DNA of 64,000 bases from Bifidobacterium minimum. GTDB lineage: Bacteria; Actinomycetota; Actinomycetes; Actinomycetales; Bifidobacteriaceae. Below, piece after piece: positions 50,599-60,100 of this stretch. The stretch is taken from contig NZ_JGZD01000009.1 in NCBI RefSeq assembly GCF_000741645.1, positions 186,001-250,000 of the forward strand, given 5' to 3'. The notes beneath the pieces were generated by a model that saw nothing but the letters and a program-made list of their open reading frames with translations, had not been told where the DNA came from and made no database searches. Numbering within the stretch: the first letter of the stretch is position 1; every line of letters begins with the position of its first letter. A program made the translations under genes and the position numbers.

Positions 50599-52109
50599 AC
50601 GGCCGACGGCGGATCGGAGAGAAGATCCTCGCAGATGTGGTCTCCCTGTCCGTCCGACCACGTCAGGACCACGGGCGACCTGCGGTTGTCCACCCCCATG
50701 GAGCGCGATGGCTGGAAGTCGAGTCGGGCTCGCGTCGTGTCGCCCGTCCATTCAAGGACGAGCGTGTCGTCCGATTCGCGGGAGGCCGCGAAGACGCCGT
50801 CGAAGGCGTCCAACGTGTTGCGCAGCCGGCACAGCGCGTTGAGGGATCTGACCACGGGACGGCGAAGGTTCTCGTCGATCTCCCGCGTGCCGTAGTAATG
50901 GCGGTTGATGTCCCGGCCCACATTGGTGCGTCCCAGAAGATCCATGTCGTTGGATCCGGCGAGGGCGCCCACATAGTAGACCTGAGGCACTCCGGGAAGG
51001 AAGAACTGCACGGCCCGTGCGGCCAGATAATGCTGGTCGTTGCATCCCAGCGCCGAATAATAGGTGGAATTGATCTGATAGAGATCGAGGTTGCTCGCCG
51101 CGGCCCCGGTTGCGGCCATCGATTCCCCCCGGGTGTTCCTGTGGATGGTGGTGACCAGATCGTCGACGTCCGCATCGGGTATGAGTCCCGCGACGTTATG
51201 GTCCAACTGATCGGGCCCGACGTCTATCACGCCGATGCCGTCATGGGTGTCGAGCACGGTGACGGCGTTGTTGGGACGCACGTGCGTCCAGTGCGCAAGC
51301 GCCGTGATGTCCCCGGTGAAGATGGAATGCAGGAGGAGCGGCGGAAGTGCGAAGTCGTAGACGCGATCCACCCTGGATGCGATGTCGATCTGCTTGCGGT
51401 AGTGCGAGTGGACCTCGATAAGGGTTTCGAGCCCCCGTTCGGTGGCGGCGTCCCTGATCCGTCCGATGAGTGCGAAGGTCTTGTCCGTCATGAAGCAGCT
51501 GGTGTCCGCCTGTTTGGCGCCGTATCCGACGGCGTCGAGCCGTATGGAGCTCACATGGCTTTCGCTGAGCCGGTCGAGGATCGATATGAGATAGTCCCAT
51601 CCTTCGGGTGAGTCCGTATCGATGTCCACCTGTTGAGGGGTGAACGTCGTCCATACCAGACGCGTGGTTCCCGCCCACGAGTAATGGGTGAAGGGCAGGT
51701 CGGGACGGGGCCTGTAGATGCCGGCGAGCTGCTCCTCCGTGGCCCCATGCGGGAAGATGCTCGACATGGTCAGGAACATGCCGTGGTAGGGGCTGTTCTC
51801 CCCGCGGGTCATGACGTCCTGGAACTGTCTGGACCGCCAGGACATGTGGTTGACGATGGTGTCGACCATCACATGGTGCGTTCCGGAAAGCTCGGTGATG
51901 TCGGCCCATGTCCCGAGGCGCGGATCCACGGCGGTGTGGTCCACGGGGTCGAATCCGGCGTCGGCGCCGTCGAACGGAGTGAAGAACGGCAGTATGTGGA
52001 CGCCCTGGTAAACGCCTGAGAAGCGGGAGCGGAGGATGTCGGTGAGGGAGGAGATCGTGCCCTCTCCGAACCGGTTGGCGTAGGTTATGAGCTGCACCTT
52101 GTTGTCCAT
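50586..52109 (-). CDS. scrP: Sucrose phosphorylase (GH13_18)
   Basis: 507 residues. It splits sucrose with phosphate into alpha-glucose-1-phosphate and fructose in the cytoplasm. KVQLITYANRFGEG opens the protein as in bifidobacterial enzymes; the nucleophile Asp192 (SIRLDAVGYGAK), acid/base Glu232 (LIEVHSHY) and stabiliser Asp290 (LDTHDGIG) fall at exactly the positions known for the B. adolescentis enzyme. ATG 52109 has AAGGAG upstream; the frame extends to 52166 but crosses the palindrome. It probably shares a transcript with the TetR gene. No sucrose transporter is adjacent. Confidence 0.96.
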   Translation of the reverse strand: MDNKVQLITYANRFGEGTISSLTDILRSRFSGVYQGVHILPFFTPFDGADAGFDPVDHTAVDPRLGTWADITELSGTHHVMVDTIVNHMSWRSRQFQDVMTRGENSPYHGMFLTMSSIFPHGATEEQLAGIYRPRPDLPFTHYSWAGTTRLVWTTFTPQQVDIDTDSPEGWDYLISILDRLSESHVSSIRLDAVGYGAKQADTSCFMTDKTFALIGRIRDAATERGLETLIEVHSHYRKQIDIASRVDRVYDFALPPLLLHSIFTGDITALAHWTHVRPNNAVTVLDTHDGIGVIDVGPDQLDHNVAGLIPDADVDDLVTTIHRNTRGESMAATGAAASNLDLYQINSTYYSALGCNDQHYLAARAVQFFLPGVPQVYYVGALAGSNDMDLLGRTNVGRDINRHYYGTREIDENLRRPVVRSLNALCRLRNTLDAFDGVFAASRESDDTLVLEWTGDTTRARLDFQPSRSMGVDNRRSPVVLTWSDGQGDHICEDLLSDPPSAVGVR

Positions 52110-52121
52110 GATGACTCCTTT

Positions 52122-52141
52122 GTATCGAACGGGTTCGATAC
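52122..52141. promoter_or_regulatory. Perfect palindrome upstream of scrP
   Basis: GTATCGAAC-GG-GTTCGATAC: 9-bp arms with a 2-bp centre, starting 12 nt before the scrP start codon and next to its ribosome site. Size and symmetry fit a TetR or LacI operator. The only regulator gene nearby is the TetR gene downstream of scrP. Confidence 0.7.
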
Positions 52142-52357
52142 TACGCCGGAAAGGGAGGAAAGACAATCCGTGTGCGATGGTGTGTCATGCCGCGCCATGC
52201 GCCTCGCCGATGCTCTGGGATGCGGACGACGATGGGTCGTCGGGGGATCATAGGCGGGGCCGCTCTGCGCCGAGACACGCTGCGTTGGGGTACGCCATGC
52301 CGTGGAGCGGTGCATCATGGAGCATGATGGCGAATCTCATCGAAAGGGGCATGGACC

Positions 52358-55300
52358 ATGCTGGAGCGCGTGTCGATCGACGAGGCCCTAGGTTCGTATG
52401 ATCTGCTGCTGTCCGGGAAACTCCTCGGAGCGCAGGGGGATCCCACCTCCGCGTTGTTCGTCGGGGGCGCCCCCCGGAGCGGCAAAACCCGGTTCGCCAT
52501 GAGCGCTCTTCGTCATGCGTGGCATACCGGGAAGGACGATGGAGAACGCGGGGACATCCCCGGCGCCCCTCTTCATGGCATCCGTCCACGCGCGCTTATG
52601 GTCTGCTCGACCCGGCTCTCGGCGCGTGAGCTCAACGCGCAGATGCTCCCCTCGCTGGGGCACACCTCCATTCCCCGGGTGGTCACCACCCTGCCGGCGG
52701 TGGCGTTCTCGGTGCTCGAGCGTTCACGGGCCGAGCGGGGACTGACCGCACCCCGTCTGCTCAATGGGGCCGAGCAGGACGCGCTGCTCACCTCCGTGCT
52801 TGATGAGCATCGCCGTCATGCGCGGACTGGGGACCTGTGCCCGACCTGCGATCTTCTCGTGGAATATTTCGGCGCGCGGGACGGCATCGCGGCCCGGGGC
52901 GACACGGCATCGGCCGCGACGGGGTTTCCGGAGGGGGAATCGGACCGGACCGTCCCGTATTCGGGCACAAGCGACGAGATCTTCGAACGATGCCTGACTC
53001 CCGCGTTCACCGCGCAGCTCAGGGATATGCTCGCCCGGATGAACGAGGTCGGCGCCCGTCACGCGCGTCGTGACATGATCATCGACGCGTTGGGTGCCCG
53101 GCCGATCGATTCCGATCAGCGCGAGCGGCTGTCCCTTCAGTGGCGTCTGGCCTTCGCCCTGCGCCGCGAGTACGCGGACGCCGTCGTCCGTCGCTTCCCC
53201 GGCGAATTCAGAGTGGATTCGTCCTATCTGCTGGTGACCGCAACGTCCCAGCTGCGTGACCACCGGGAATCGTGTCTGCGCGCGGTTCCCGAGATTCTTA
53301 TCGTGGATGATGCGCAGGATGTGACCATCGCCGGGATGGAGTTCGTCCAGGAGCTGGTCGCGGCGGGAACCCGTCTGGTTCTCGTCGCCGGCAACGATGA
53401 GGCCGTCCAGACCTTCCGTGGGTCGTATCCGGAATTCCTCCATCGTCGTGTCGTCATGCCTTCCGGGACCGGGGCGCCCGATGAATGCGGCATCGCCCAT
53501 GGAGGTCTGGGGCGCCTTGGAGCGGCCCAGATCGAGCTCGCCCCTCTCGGTGACGACTCGACCGTCAGCGACCGCGACATCGTCGCCTCGCGCATATCCC
53601 TGTCCATCGGCTCGGAGGAGGAGGGGCTTGCGCCGATGACGGACCGCACGGGGAAGTATCCCCAATACCACGGTTCGCTTGCGGTGCCGCCGGTCTCGCG
53701 GGCGTGCGCGGAATGCCCGGAAGGGGAGGGCTCGGGGAACCGTGGCTGCCGTGTCGCCGTCGAGACCCACCGCTCACCCGGCGCCGAGATGGAGTCGGTG
53801 ATCTCCCACATCATCCGCACGTCCATGTCCGGTATGACAGGCGGATCCTCGGACCGTCGTGACGATGGTGGTCTCCGGCCGGCGGACGATGGCGGTGCTC
53901 GCGTCATGTGGAACGACATGGCCGTCATAGCGCATGACAACTCGACCGTGCGCGCCTATGGCGCCAGACTGCGCGCGATGGGGGTGCCCGTGCGGTATTC
54001 CTCAGTGACTCGCTCCTTCGGCGAGGACCAGACGGTCCAGGGGTTGTTGTCCCTTCTCCAGCTTGCGATGGCGCGTCTTTCGGGGGGATCCCTTCCTGAG
54101 CCTCCGTCCGATGGCGATGCCGAAGCCGACGCCGAGACGCGGTACGGGACGATGGCGCGTCTTCTGGAGGAGTACCTGTCCAGTCCGTTGATCGGCGTTC
54201 CGTCGGGCCGTGACGACGTGGAGGGCGGACGCGTCCGTCCCGTGAGGATGCATGCGGTCCGTTCCGCGCTGGATGCGATTCGTCTGATGGCCGTGGCCGT
54301 CGGCGAGGCCGGTGCCGACCAGAAGACCGGGCGGAAGATCAACCGGAGGGCCGACCGGAGGACCGACCAGGACCAGAAGGATGGTGCGGGCCATGCGGAT
54401 GGTGCGCAGACCCCTGATCCGGATTCCACGGCTTCGACCTCGCTGCGGCCATTGGCCGATCTGTGGAACGCCGCCCATGAATCGCGGGCGTCATCCACGC
54501 CGGTCAGGCACACGACCGATGAGATCGTCGCGCTGTTGGTATGCCGTGCGGGTGCGCCGTCGCAGGGGGAAGGCGACCCGTCCGCGGATGCGGCCGACGG
54601 AGTCATGGCGGCGCTGAAGGCGATGGGACGCTCCCTGCCTGATGTCAGGGCCGTCGTCCATGCCCTGTCCGTGATCCGCGCAGTCGCCGACGATCTGGGG
54701 AACGATCGCGACGTGACGCCGTCATCGGCTCTGTGGTCCGCATGGGATCGCAGCCATGTCGCGGATTCCTGGCAGAGGGCCGCGCTGGGGTCGGGGCCCG
54801 ACGCCGATCTGGCCAACGATCGTCTCGATATGGCGGTCCGGCTTTTCGATTATGCCGAGCATGGCAGCGAGGCCCGCGATCTGGCGGCGTTCATCGAGCG
54901 TGTCAACGGGATGGATGTGGTCGCCGACTCCCTGGCGAGGACCGCGCCCGTCGACGACGCGGTGACGCTCACCACTCCTGCGGGAGCGGTGGGACGGGAA
55001 TGGCGTTATGTGTGGATTCCCGCGGTCCAGCAGGATGTGTGGCCCAATCTGACGATACGCAACACGCTGTTCGGGGCGGATGATCTGGCCGACCTTATGC
55101 TTCGCGGACGTATGCCCGCATTGGAGGACGCCCAGGGGGACCGGTCGCGTCTGCTGTCGGTGCTCCATGCGGAGCAGAGAAGCCTTCTGGTCGCGTTGAC
55201 GCGCGCCAGCGACCAGGTGGTTCTGAGCGCGGTGTCCGGTGGGGACGCCATGCCCTCCGATTTCCTGCGCGTCTATCTTCCTGAATTTTTCCAGGGTGCA

Positions 55301-57130
55301 GCGAACGACGACGCGTCCGGAGGCGCTCCCCATTCCGTTCGTGGCGGTTCGGAGGACATCACGGGCGTGGATGCACCGGCCGATGGGGATCCGATGGAGG
55401 ATGGTCCGGCGGGCGATGACGCGGCAGCCGACACCGTGGCGGATGATCGTCGTGCGATATGCGGGGCCTTGGCTCGCTCGGTGTCCGGTTCGGTGACTCC
55501 GCGCGGACTCGTGAGGGAGGCCAGAATGGTGGTGACCTCCGAGGCCGTGCGGGAGATGGACGCCGTCGGGACGCGGACGGATGGAAGGCGGACGGCTGGA
55601 GGACGCGGCGATGAGTTCCACCGTGATGCCGATGTCCGTACGCATGTCGCTCGAGTTCCGCTCCCCGACGAGGTCCGGGACGCCGTGGGCGCGCTGAGCG
55701 CCCTGTCTCGGGAGGGCTCGCGCGGGCGGTATCCGATGGCCGACCCCCGCAATTGGTTCTTCGTCGACGCGTCCCGTTCCGACGCGTCTCGTTCCGCGTT
55801 GCATGATTCCGTCCGGTCCGGTCCGGTTTCGTCCGATTCCGCTCGGGGCCCAGCCGATTCGGCTTCCGATGGCGGCCATGGATCGCGGGACGTCGTCGTC
55901 CCCCTGAGCCCGTCGATCGTCGATTCCGTGTGGGCGTGCCCGGTGTGCGCGCTTCTGGACCGATCCATGTCCGGCCCCACCGTCTCCGGCGTGTCGATGT
56001 CCTTCGGAACCATCGTCCATCACGTGGCGCAGTGGGGATCCGAGCAGGGCCTCGATCGTCCTGTCCGGGTGGGCGCGCAGGAAGGGACGTCGGGGACCTC
56101 CGAGACGGACGACCAGCGCATCGACGCCATCGCCGGGCGCCTGACGGACAGATACCGTGAGCTGCGTGGACCGCTGGATGCGGCATCCGATCCCTCCAGC
56201 GCCATCGCCATACGCCGCAAGGATGCCGCGGCGTCCGGGATCATGGCCAATCTGGCCGGATACTTCGTCCGCGGGAACGGAAAGGACTATGGGAGCAAGG
56301 TCGGCGCGCGGATCGGGGATGTCGTCGACGTCGGCTGCGAGGTGCCCCTGACCTCTCGATTCGGTCTTGACGACATCACCGCGGCGTACAACGCGATTCC
56401 CGGAACCCTTCCGATGACCCGTGACGAAATGTTCATGATCCTCGGCGAGCTAGCCGGCGGGTTCCCCTCCGATTTCTCCCCCGACGCGGTTATCAGGCTC
56501 TCCGCGCGGATCGACAGGCTGGAGCGTCGACGCGACGCCCAGGGGGAGTTCCTGCGGGTGATCGACTACAAGACGGGAATGACGAAGCACACCGGGGCTC
56601 AGAACTTCTGCGATCTTCAGCTGGTGTGCTATCAGCTGGCGCTCCGTTTCGCGGACGAGGGAGACTGGGCATCCCGTCCCGTCGCGGGGGCGTCGCTGTT
56701 CGACGTAGCGACCCATGACGCTCCAGGGCAGGAGGCGTCGGTGGAGGAGAAGACCACGCAGCCTCCGCTGTTCGTCGACGGTCATCTCAATGCCGGGCGC
56801 GCGCGTCCGGCGAATTTGCATCCGAAGCCGGGCGACGACAGGACCGTGGTGGATCGGTACTTCCCCGATGCTCCCGAACCGTCCTCCCGTCCCGACGACG
56901 TCCGCGAGGAGGTGTGGTCCCGACTGCTCGCGTATCGGGACGCGAAAAGCTACGTCTTCTGGGGCCTGTCCATGATCTCGAGGGTGTTCTACGCCGCCGC
57001 GGTCATGTCCAGCGCAAGCATCCCGCCGCATGATCCCGCGTCGGGACACCTTCGCTACTGCGAATATCGGAATCTATGCCCGTGGTGCGCCGATGGGGTC
57101 ATCACCGTCATGGGCAGGGAGCAGGACTGA
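52358..57130 (+). CDS. adnB: AdnB-like helicase-nuclease subunit
   Basis: 1590 residues, a UvrD-like motor fused to a C-terminal RecB-family nuclease. Walker A GGAPRSGKT at 36-44, Walker B-like ILIVDDAQDVT, and late helicase motifs around HAEQRSLLVALTRASDQVVL. The nuclease core is VIDYKTG (Asp1403, Lys1405). Cys1194, Cys1197, Cys1568, Cys1574 and Cys1577 fit the iron-sulfur cluster of AddB/AdnB nucleases. With the next gene it should form the actinobacterial AdnAB machine that resects double-strand breaks for recombination. It is much longer than mycobacterial AdnB (about 1050), owing to low-complexity Asp/Arg/Ser inserts such as KTGRKINRRADRRTDQDQKD. Confidence 0.88.
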   Translation: MLERVSIDEALGSYDLLLSGKLLGAQGDPTSALFVGGAPRSGKTRFAMSALRHAWHTGKDDGERGDIPGAPLHGIRPRALMVCSTRLSARELNAQMLPSLGHTSIPRVVTTLPAVAFSVLERSRAERGLTAPRLLNGAEQDALLTSVLDEHRRHARTGDLCPTCDLLVEYFGARDGIAARGDTASAATGFPEGESDRTVPYSGTSDEIFERCLTPAFTAQLRDMLARMNEVGARHARRDMIIDALGARPIDSDQRERLSLQWRLAFALRREYADAVVRRFPGEFRVDSSYLLVTATSQLRDHRESCLRAVPEILIVDDAQDVTIAGMEFVQELVAAGTRLVLVAGNDEAVQTFRGSYPEFLHRRVVMPSGTGAPDECGIAHGGLGRLGAAQIELAPLGDDSTVSDRDIVASRISLSIGSEEEGLAPMTDRTGKYPQYHGSLAVPPVSRACAECPEGEGSGNRGCRVAVETHRSPGAEMESVISHIIRTSMSGMTGGSSDRRDDGGLRPADDGGARVMWNDMAVIAHDNSTVRAYGARLRAMGVPVRYSSVTRSFGEDQTVQGLLSLLQLAMARLSGGSLPEPPSDGDAEADAETRYGTMARLLEEYLSSPLIGVPSGRDDVEGGRVRPVRMHAVRSALDAIRLMAVAVGEAGADQKTGRKINRRADRRTDQDQKDGAGHADGAQTPDPDSTASTSLRPLADLWNAAHESRASSTPVRHTTDEIVALLVCRAGAPSQGEGDPSADAADGVMAALKAMGRSLPDVRAVVHALSVIRAVADDLGNDRDVTPSSALWSAWDRSHVADSWQRAALGSGPDADLANDRLDMAVRLFDYAEHGSEARDLAAFIERVNGMDVVADSLARTAPVDDAVTLTTPAGAVGREWRYVWIPAVQQDVWPNLTIRNTLFGADDLADLMLRGRMPALEDAQGDRSRLLSVLHAEQRSLLVALTRASDQVVLSAVSGGDAMPSDFLRVYLPEFFQGAANDDASGGAPHSVRGGSEDITGVDAPADGDPMEDGPAGDDAAADTVADDRRAICGALARSVSGSVTPRGLVREARMVVTSEAVREMDAVGTRTDGRRTAGGRGDEFHRDADVRTHVARVPLPDEVRDAVGALSALSREGSRGRYPMADPRNWFFVDASRSDASRSALHDSVRSGPVSSDSARGPADSASDGGHGSRDVVVPLSPSIVDSVWACPVCALLDRSMSGPTVSGVSMSFGTIVHHVAQWGSEQGLDRPVRVGAQEGTSGTSETDDQRIDAIAGRLTDRYRELRGPLDAASDPSSAIAIRRKDAAASGIMANLAGYFVRGNGKDYGSKVGARIGDVVDVGCEVPLTSRFGLDDITAAYNAIPGTLPMTRDEMFMILGELAGGFPSDFSPDAVIRLSARIDRLERRRDAQGEFLRVIDYKTGMTKHTGAQNFCDLQLVCYQLALRFADEGDWASRPVAGASLFDVATHDAPGQEASVEEKTTQPPLFVDGHLNAGRARPANLHPKPGDDRTVVDRYFPDAPEPSSRPDDVREEVWSRLLAYRDAKSYVFWGLSMISRVFYAAAVMSSASIPPHDPASGHLRYCEYRNLCPWCADGVITVMGREQD

Positions 57131-57168
57131 AATCATGGAAGCTGAACGGAATCATGGAAACTGAACGG
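57131..57168 (+). repeat. 19-bp tandem duplication at the adnA start
   Basis: AATCATGGAAGCTGAACGG (57131-57149) then AATCATGGAAACTGAACGG (57150-57168), 18 of 19 identical, starting right after the adnB stop. Each copy contains an ATG, in different frames. Confidence 0.95.
57135..57164 (+). CDS. Nine-codon leader ORF overlapping the adnA start
   Basis: The first ATG of the 19-bp duplication opens the peptide MEAERNHGN and ends at TGA 57162-57164, past the adnA ATG at 57154. AGGGAGCAGGA just upstream is well placed for this ATG rather than for adnA. It may simply be non-functional, or it may couple adnA translation to termination of the leader. Confidence 0.3.
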   Translation: MEAERNHGN

Positions 57169-60100
57169 TCACAGTCATCGGATGCCATGGACGCATCCCC
57201 CCGGACCGAAGGCGGCTTCCGCCCGACGCCCGAACAGCAGGCGGTGATCGACGCGCCCCGCGACGAGGACGTTCTGGTGGTCGCCGGCGCCGGATCGGGA
57301 AAGACGACGACGATGACGCGTCGGATCGTCGCGCTGACGGAACGCGACCATGTCCCCGCCGAAAGGATTCTGGGACTCACGTTCACCAGAAAGGCCGCGA
57401 CCGAACTGATGGAGAGGGTGTCCGGTGAGATCGCCCGGTCGCTGCCCGCGGATCGGCCTGATTCCTATGAGCGGCTGGTCATGAAGCCACATATATCGAC
57501 GTATGACGCCTTCTTCCAGTCCATCGTCGCGCAGTATGGCCTTCTTGTCGGCATGGACCCGCATACCCGGCCGCTGAGCGATGCCGGCTCCATCCAGATC
57601 ATCACGGATATCGTCGGAGACGACATGGACGCTCTGTTCGCCGACGCGCTTGGCGACGATTCCGACGGTGGACGGGATGCGTCCGCGGACGATGACGCGG
57701 ACGCGGCAGGCGACAACATCGCCGGAGCCGGTTCCGCAGACGCCGACGGCGACGCGGGCGCGCTGAATGTCCTGGTCTCCGATGTCCGGTCGCTGTCGCA
57801 GAACATCGCCAGCTCCATGATCGACGAGAGCTGTCCGACCATGGAGGACGCCATCGCCTCCATACGGTCCTGGGACGAGCACTTCCTCCGGACGCTTGGG
57901 AATCTGCGGCCTTCGGGCATTCCCGTCGATGACTCCGGATCGCGGCCCAAGCCGCCCCAACCCAGCTCGACGGCGCTCGGCTCGATGGACTTCGAGCAGT
58001 GGGTAGCCCGTGACGGGGTCACGACGCGAAGCAGGAAACCGAAGATCGTCCCCTATCAGGCGCACGTCGTGGACTATCTCGTTCGCAGGACCCGGCGCCG
58101 CGAGCTGCTGCTCTCGCTGGTCGAGCGCTACCAGAAGGAGAAGAGGCGTCTGGGGATGGCGGAGTTCAGCGACTTCACCATAGCCGCCCTGCAGCTGGTC
58201 ATGAGGTTCCCGTCCATCGGGAGCCAGTATCGCCGCCGATTCAGCCATGTTTTCCTCGACGAGTATCAGGACACCTCAACCACGCAGGCCACCGTGCTGG
58301 CCGCACTGTTCCATCCGAACGACACCGGAGAAAACGGCGACAGGAGAAACGGCGATAAGGGGAATGGCGACAGGGGGAACCGGTCGGCCGTCACCGCCGT
58401 GGGGGATCCCTACCAGTCGATCTACTCATGGCGGGGGGCCAGCCCGGGGGCCTTCCGGCTGTTCATGAGGAAGTTCGGCGTCACGCGTCGGCCCTATGAG
58501 CTGACCATCACGCAGCGCAATCCCGAGGTGGTGCTGGCGGCGGCGAACAGGCTCACCGACGCCTTCCACAAGTCGTACCGCGTGGACAGCAACGTTCCGT
58601 CGGATCTCAGGGAGGTGCCCGTCAGCAGACTGGCACCCCCGAAGAAAGCCTCGCCATCGGAGGACGTCTCGTCGGAGGATCCCGCGGACTCGCCGTCGTT
58701 CGCGCTGATGGGATTCGGCACGCGGCTGGAGGAGGCCGATGCCGTCGCATGCTTCGCGCGCGACTTCATCATCCGCCATCCTCGGGTGCGGGGAAGGGAC
58801 GGTGACGGTGACGGGAATCACCGCCCTTCCGTGGCGATTCTGTTCCGTTCGCGGTCGACCATGAGGTTTTTCGGCGACGCGTTGAGACGCCATGGGCTGA
58901 CCTATGCCATGGCTGGGAACAATCCTCTTCTCGACAGACCCGATATGGCCGATATGCTGTCCCTGCTGCGTGCGGCCGCGGATCATTCCTCGTCGCGATC
59001 CCTGCTGCGGTTGCTGGCGTCTCCTCGGATGGGGATGTCCATCAGCGACCTCAAGACGCTGTCGTCCGCGGCGGATGCGGCGAACGCCGACTACCAGTTC
59101 CTTGCCCTGAAACAGGCGGGGCTCGTCGACGACTCGGTGGGCCGAACAGCCGTGGATCGGGCACGGGCGGTCCGGGCGCTGCGGGATGACGTGTCGCTGC
59201 CTACGGGCGTGTTCCTCGCGGATTTCATGATGTCCGAGCAATGCGATGCCGCGTTGTCCCGGGCGGGGATGAGCGAGCGCGGACGCCATGACGTCCATCG
59301 GGTGTCCGCGATGCTTCGTCAGGTCGAGGAGGCCGCACGCCATTCCATCGCCGATGCCGTCCGGGCCAGCGCCGATGCTCTGGATCTGGACATCGACACT
59401 GCGGTGGCTTCGGTGGCTGGCGACGACCAGGCGGCGGCACTGGCCTCGTCGTATCCCGATGCGATGGACACCGTCCTCGGGCAGGTCGACTCCTTCATCC
59501 AGGAGCTCCCCGCGGGACGACGCGGAACCGTCGCCGGATTCCTGTCGTGGCTCGACGCCATGACGCGCGATCCGGATGGACCCGCCATGGAGGTCGATTC
59601 GGGCGTCGATGCGGTTCTGATGACCATCCATCAGGCAAAGGGACTGGAATGGCCCGCCGTCGCGGTCGTGGGAATGGCCGACGGGCTGTTCCCCACCAGC
59701 CAGGGGGAGCATCTGCGTGTCTCGAAGCCCGACGATGAGGACTGGGCTCAGGACCGTGGCCCGGAGTATCGCGCCACAAGCTCCTGCTGGCTTGACACGC
59801 CCGATGCCGTTCCGGCGCCTGTCCGGGCGGACAGGGACATCATCCCCAGGTTCCCGCATTCCGGAACGCTTGACGATATCCACGATGCGGCGACTCTGGA
59901 GCATGAGTTCGTCGATGCCCTGTACGGCGTCAGCGGAGAGCGTCATGCGCCCGGGGACGAGTATCTGGGCCAGTATGAGGAGTACGGGCGGCTGCGGCAT
60001 GAGGACGAGAGACGCTTGGCCTATGTGGCGTTGACGCGCGCCGAGAGCAGCGTGATGCTGACGTATTCCAGCAGGTCGTCCACGCCGTGGTCCGAAGAGC

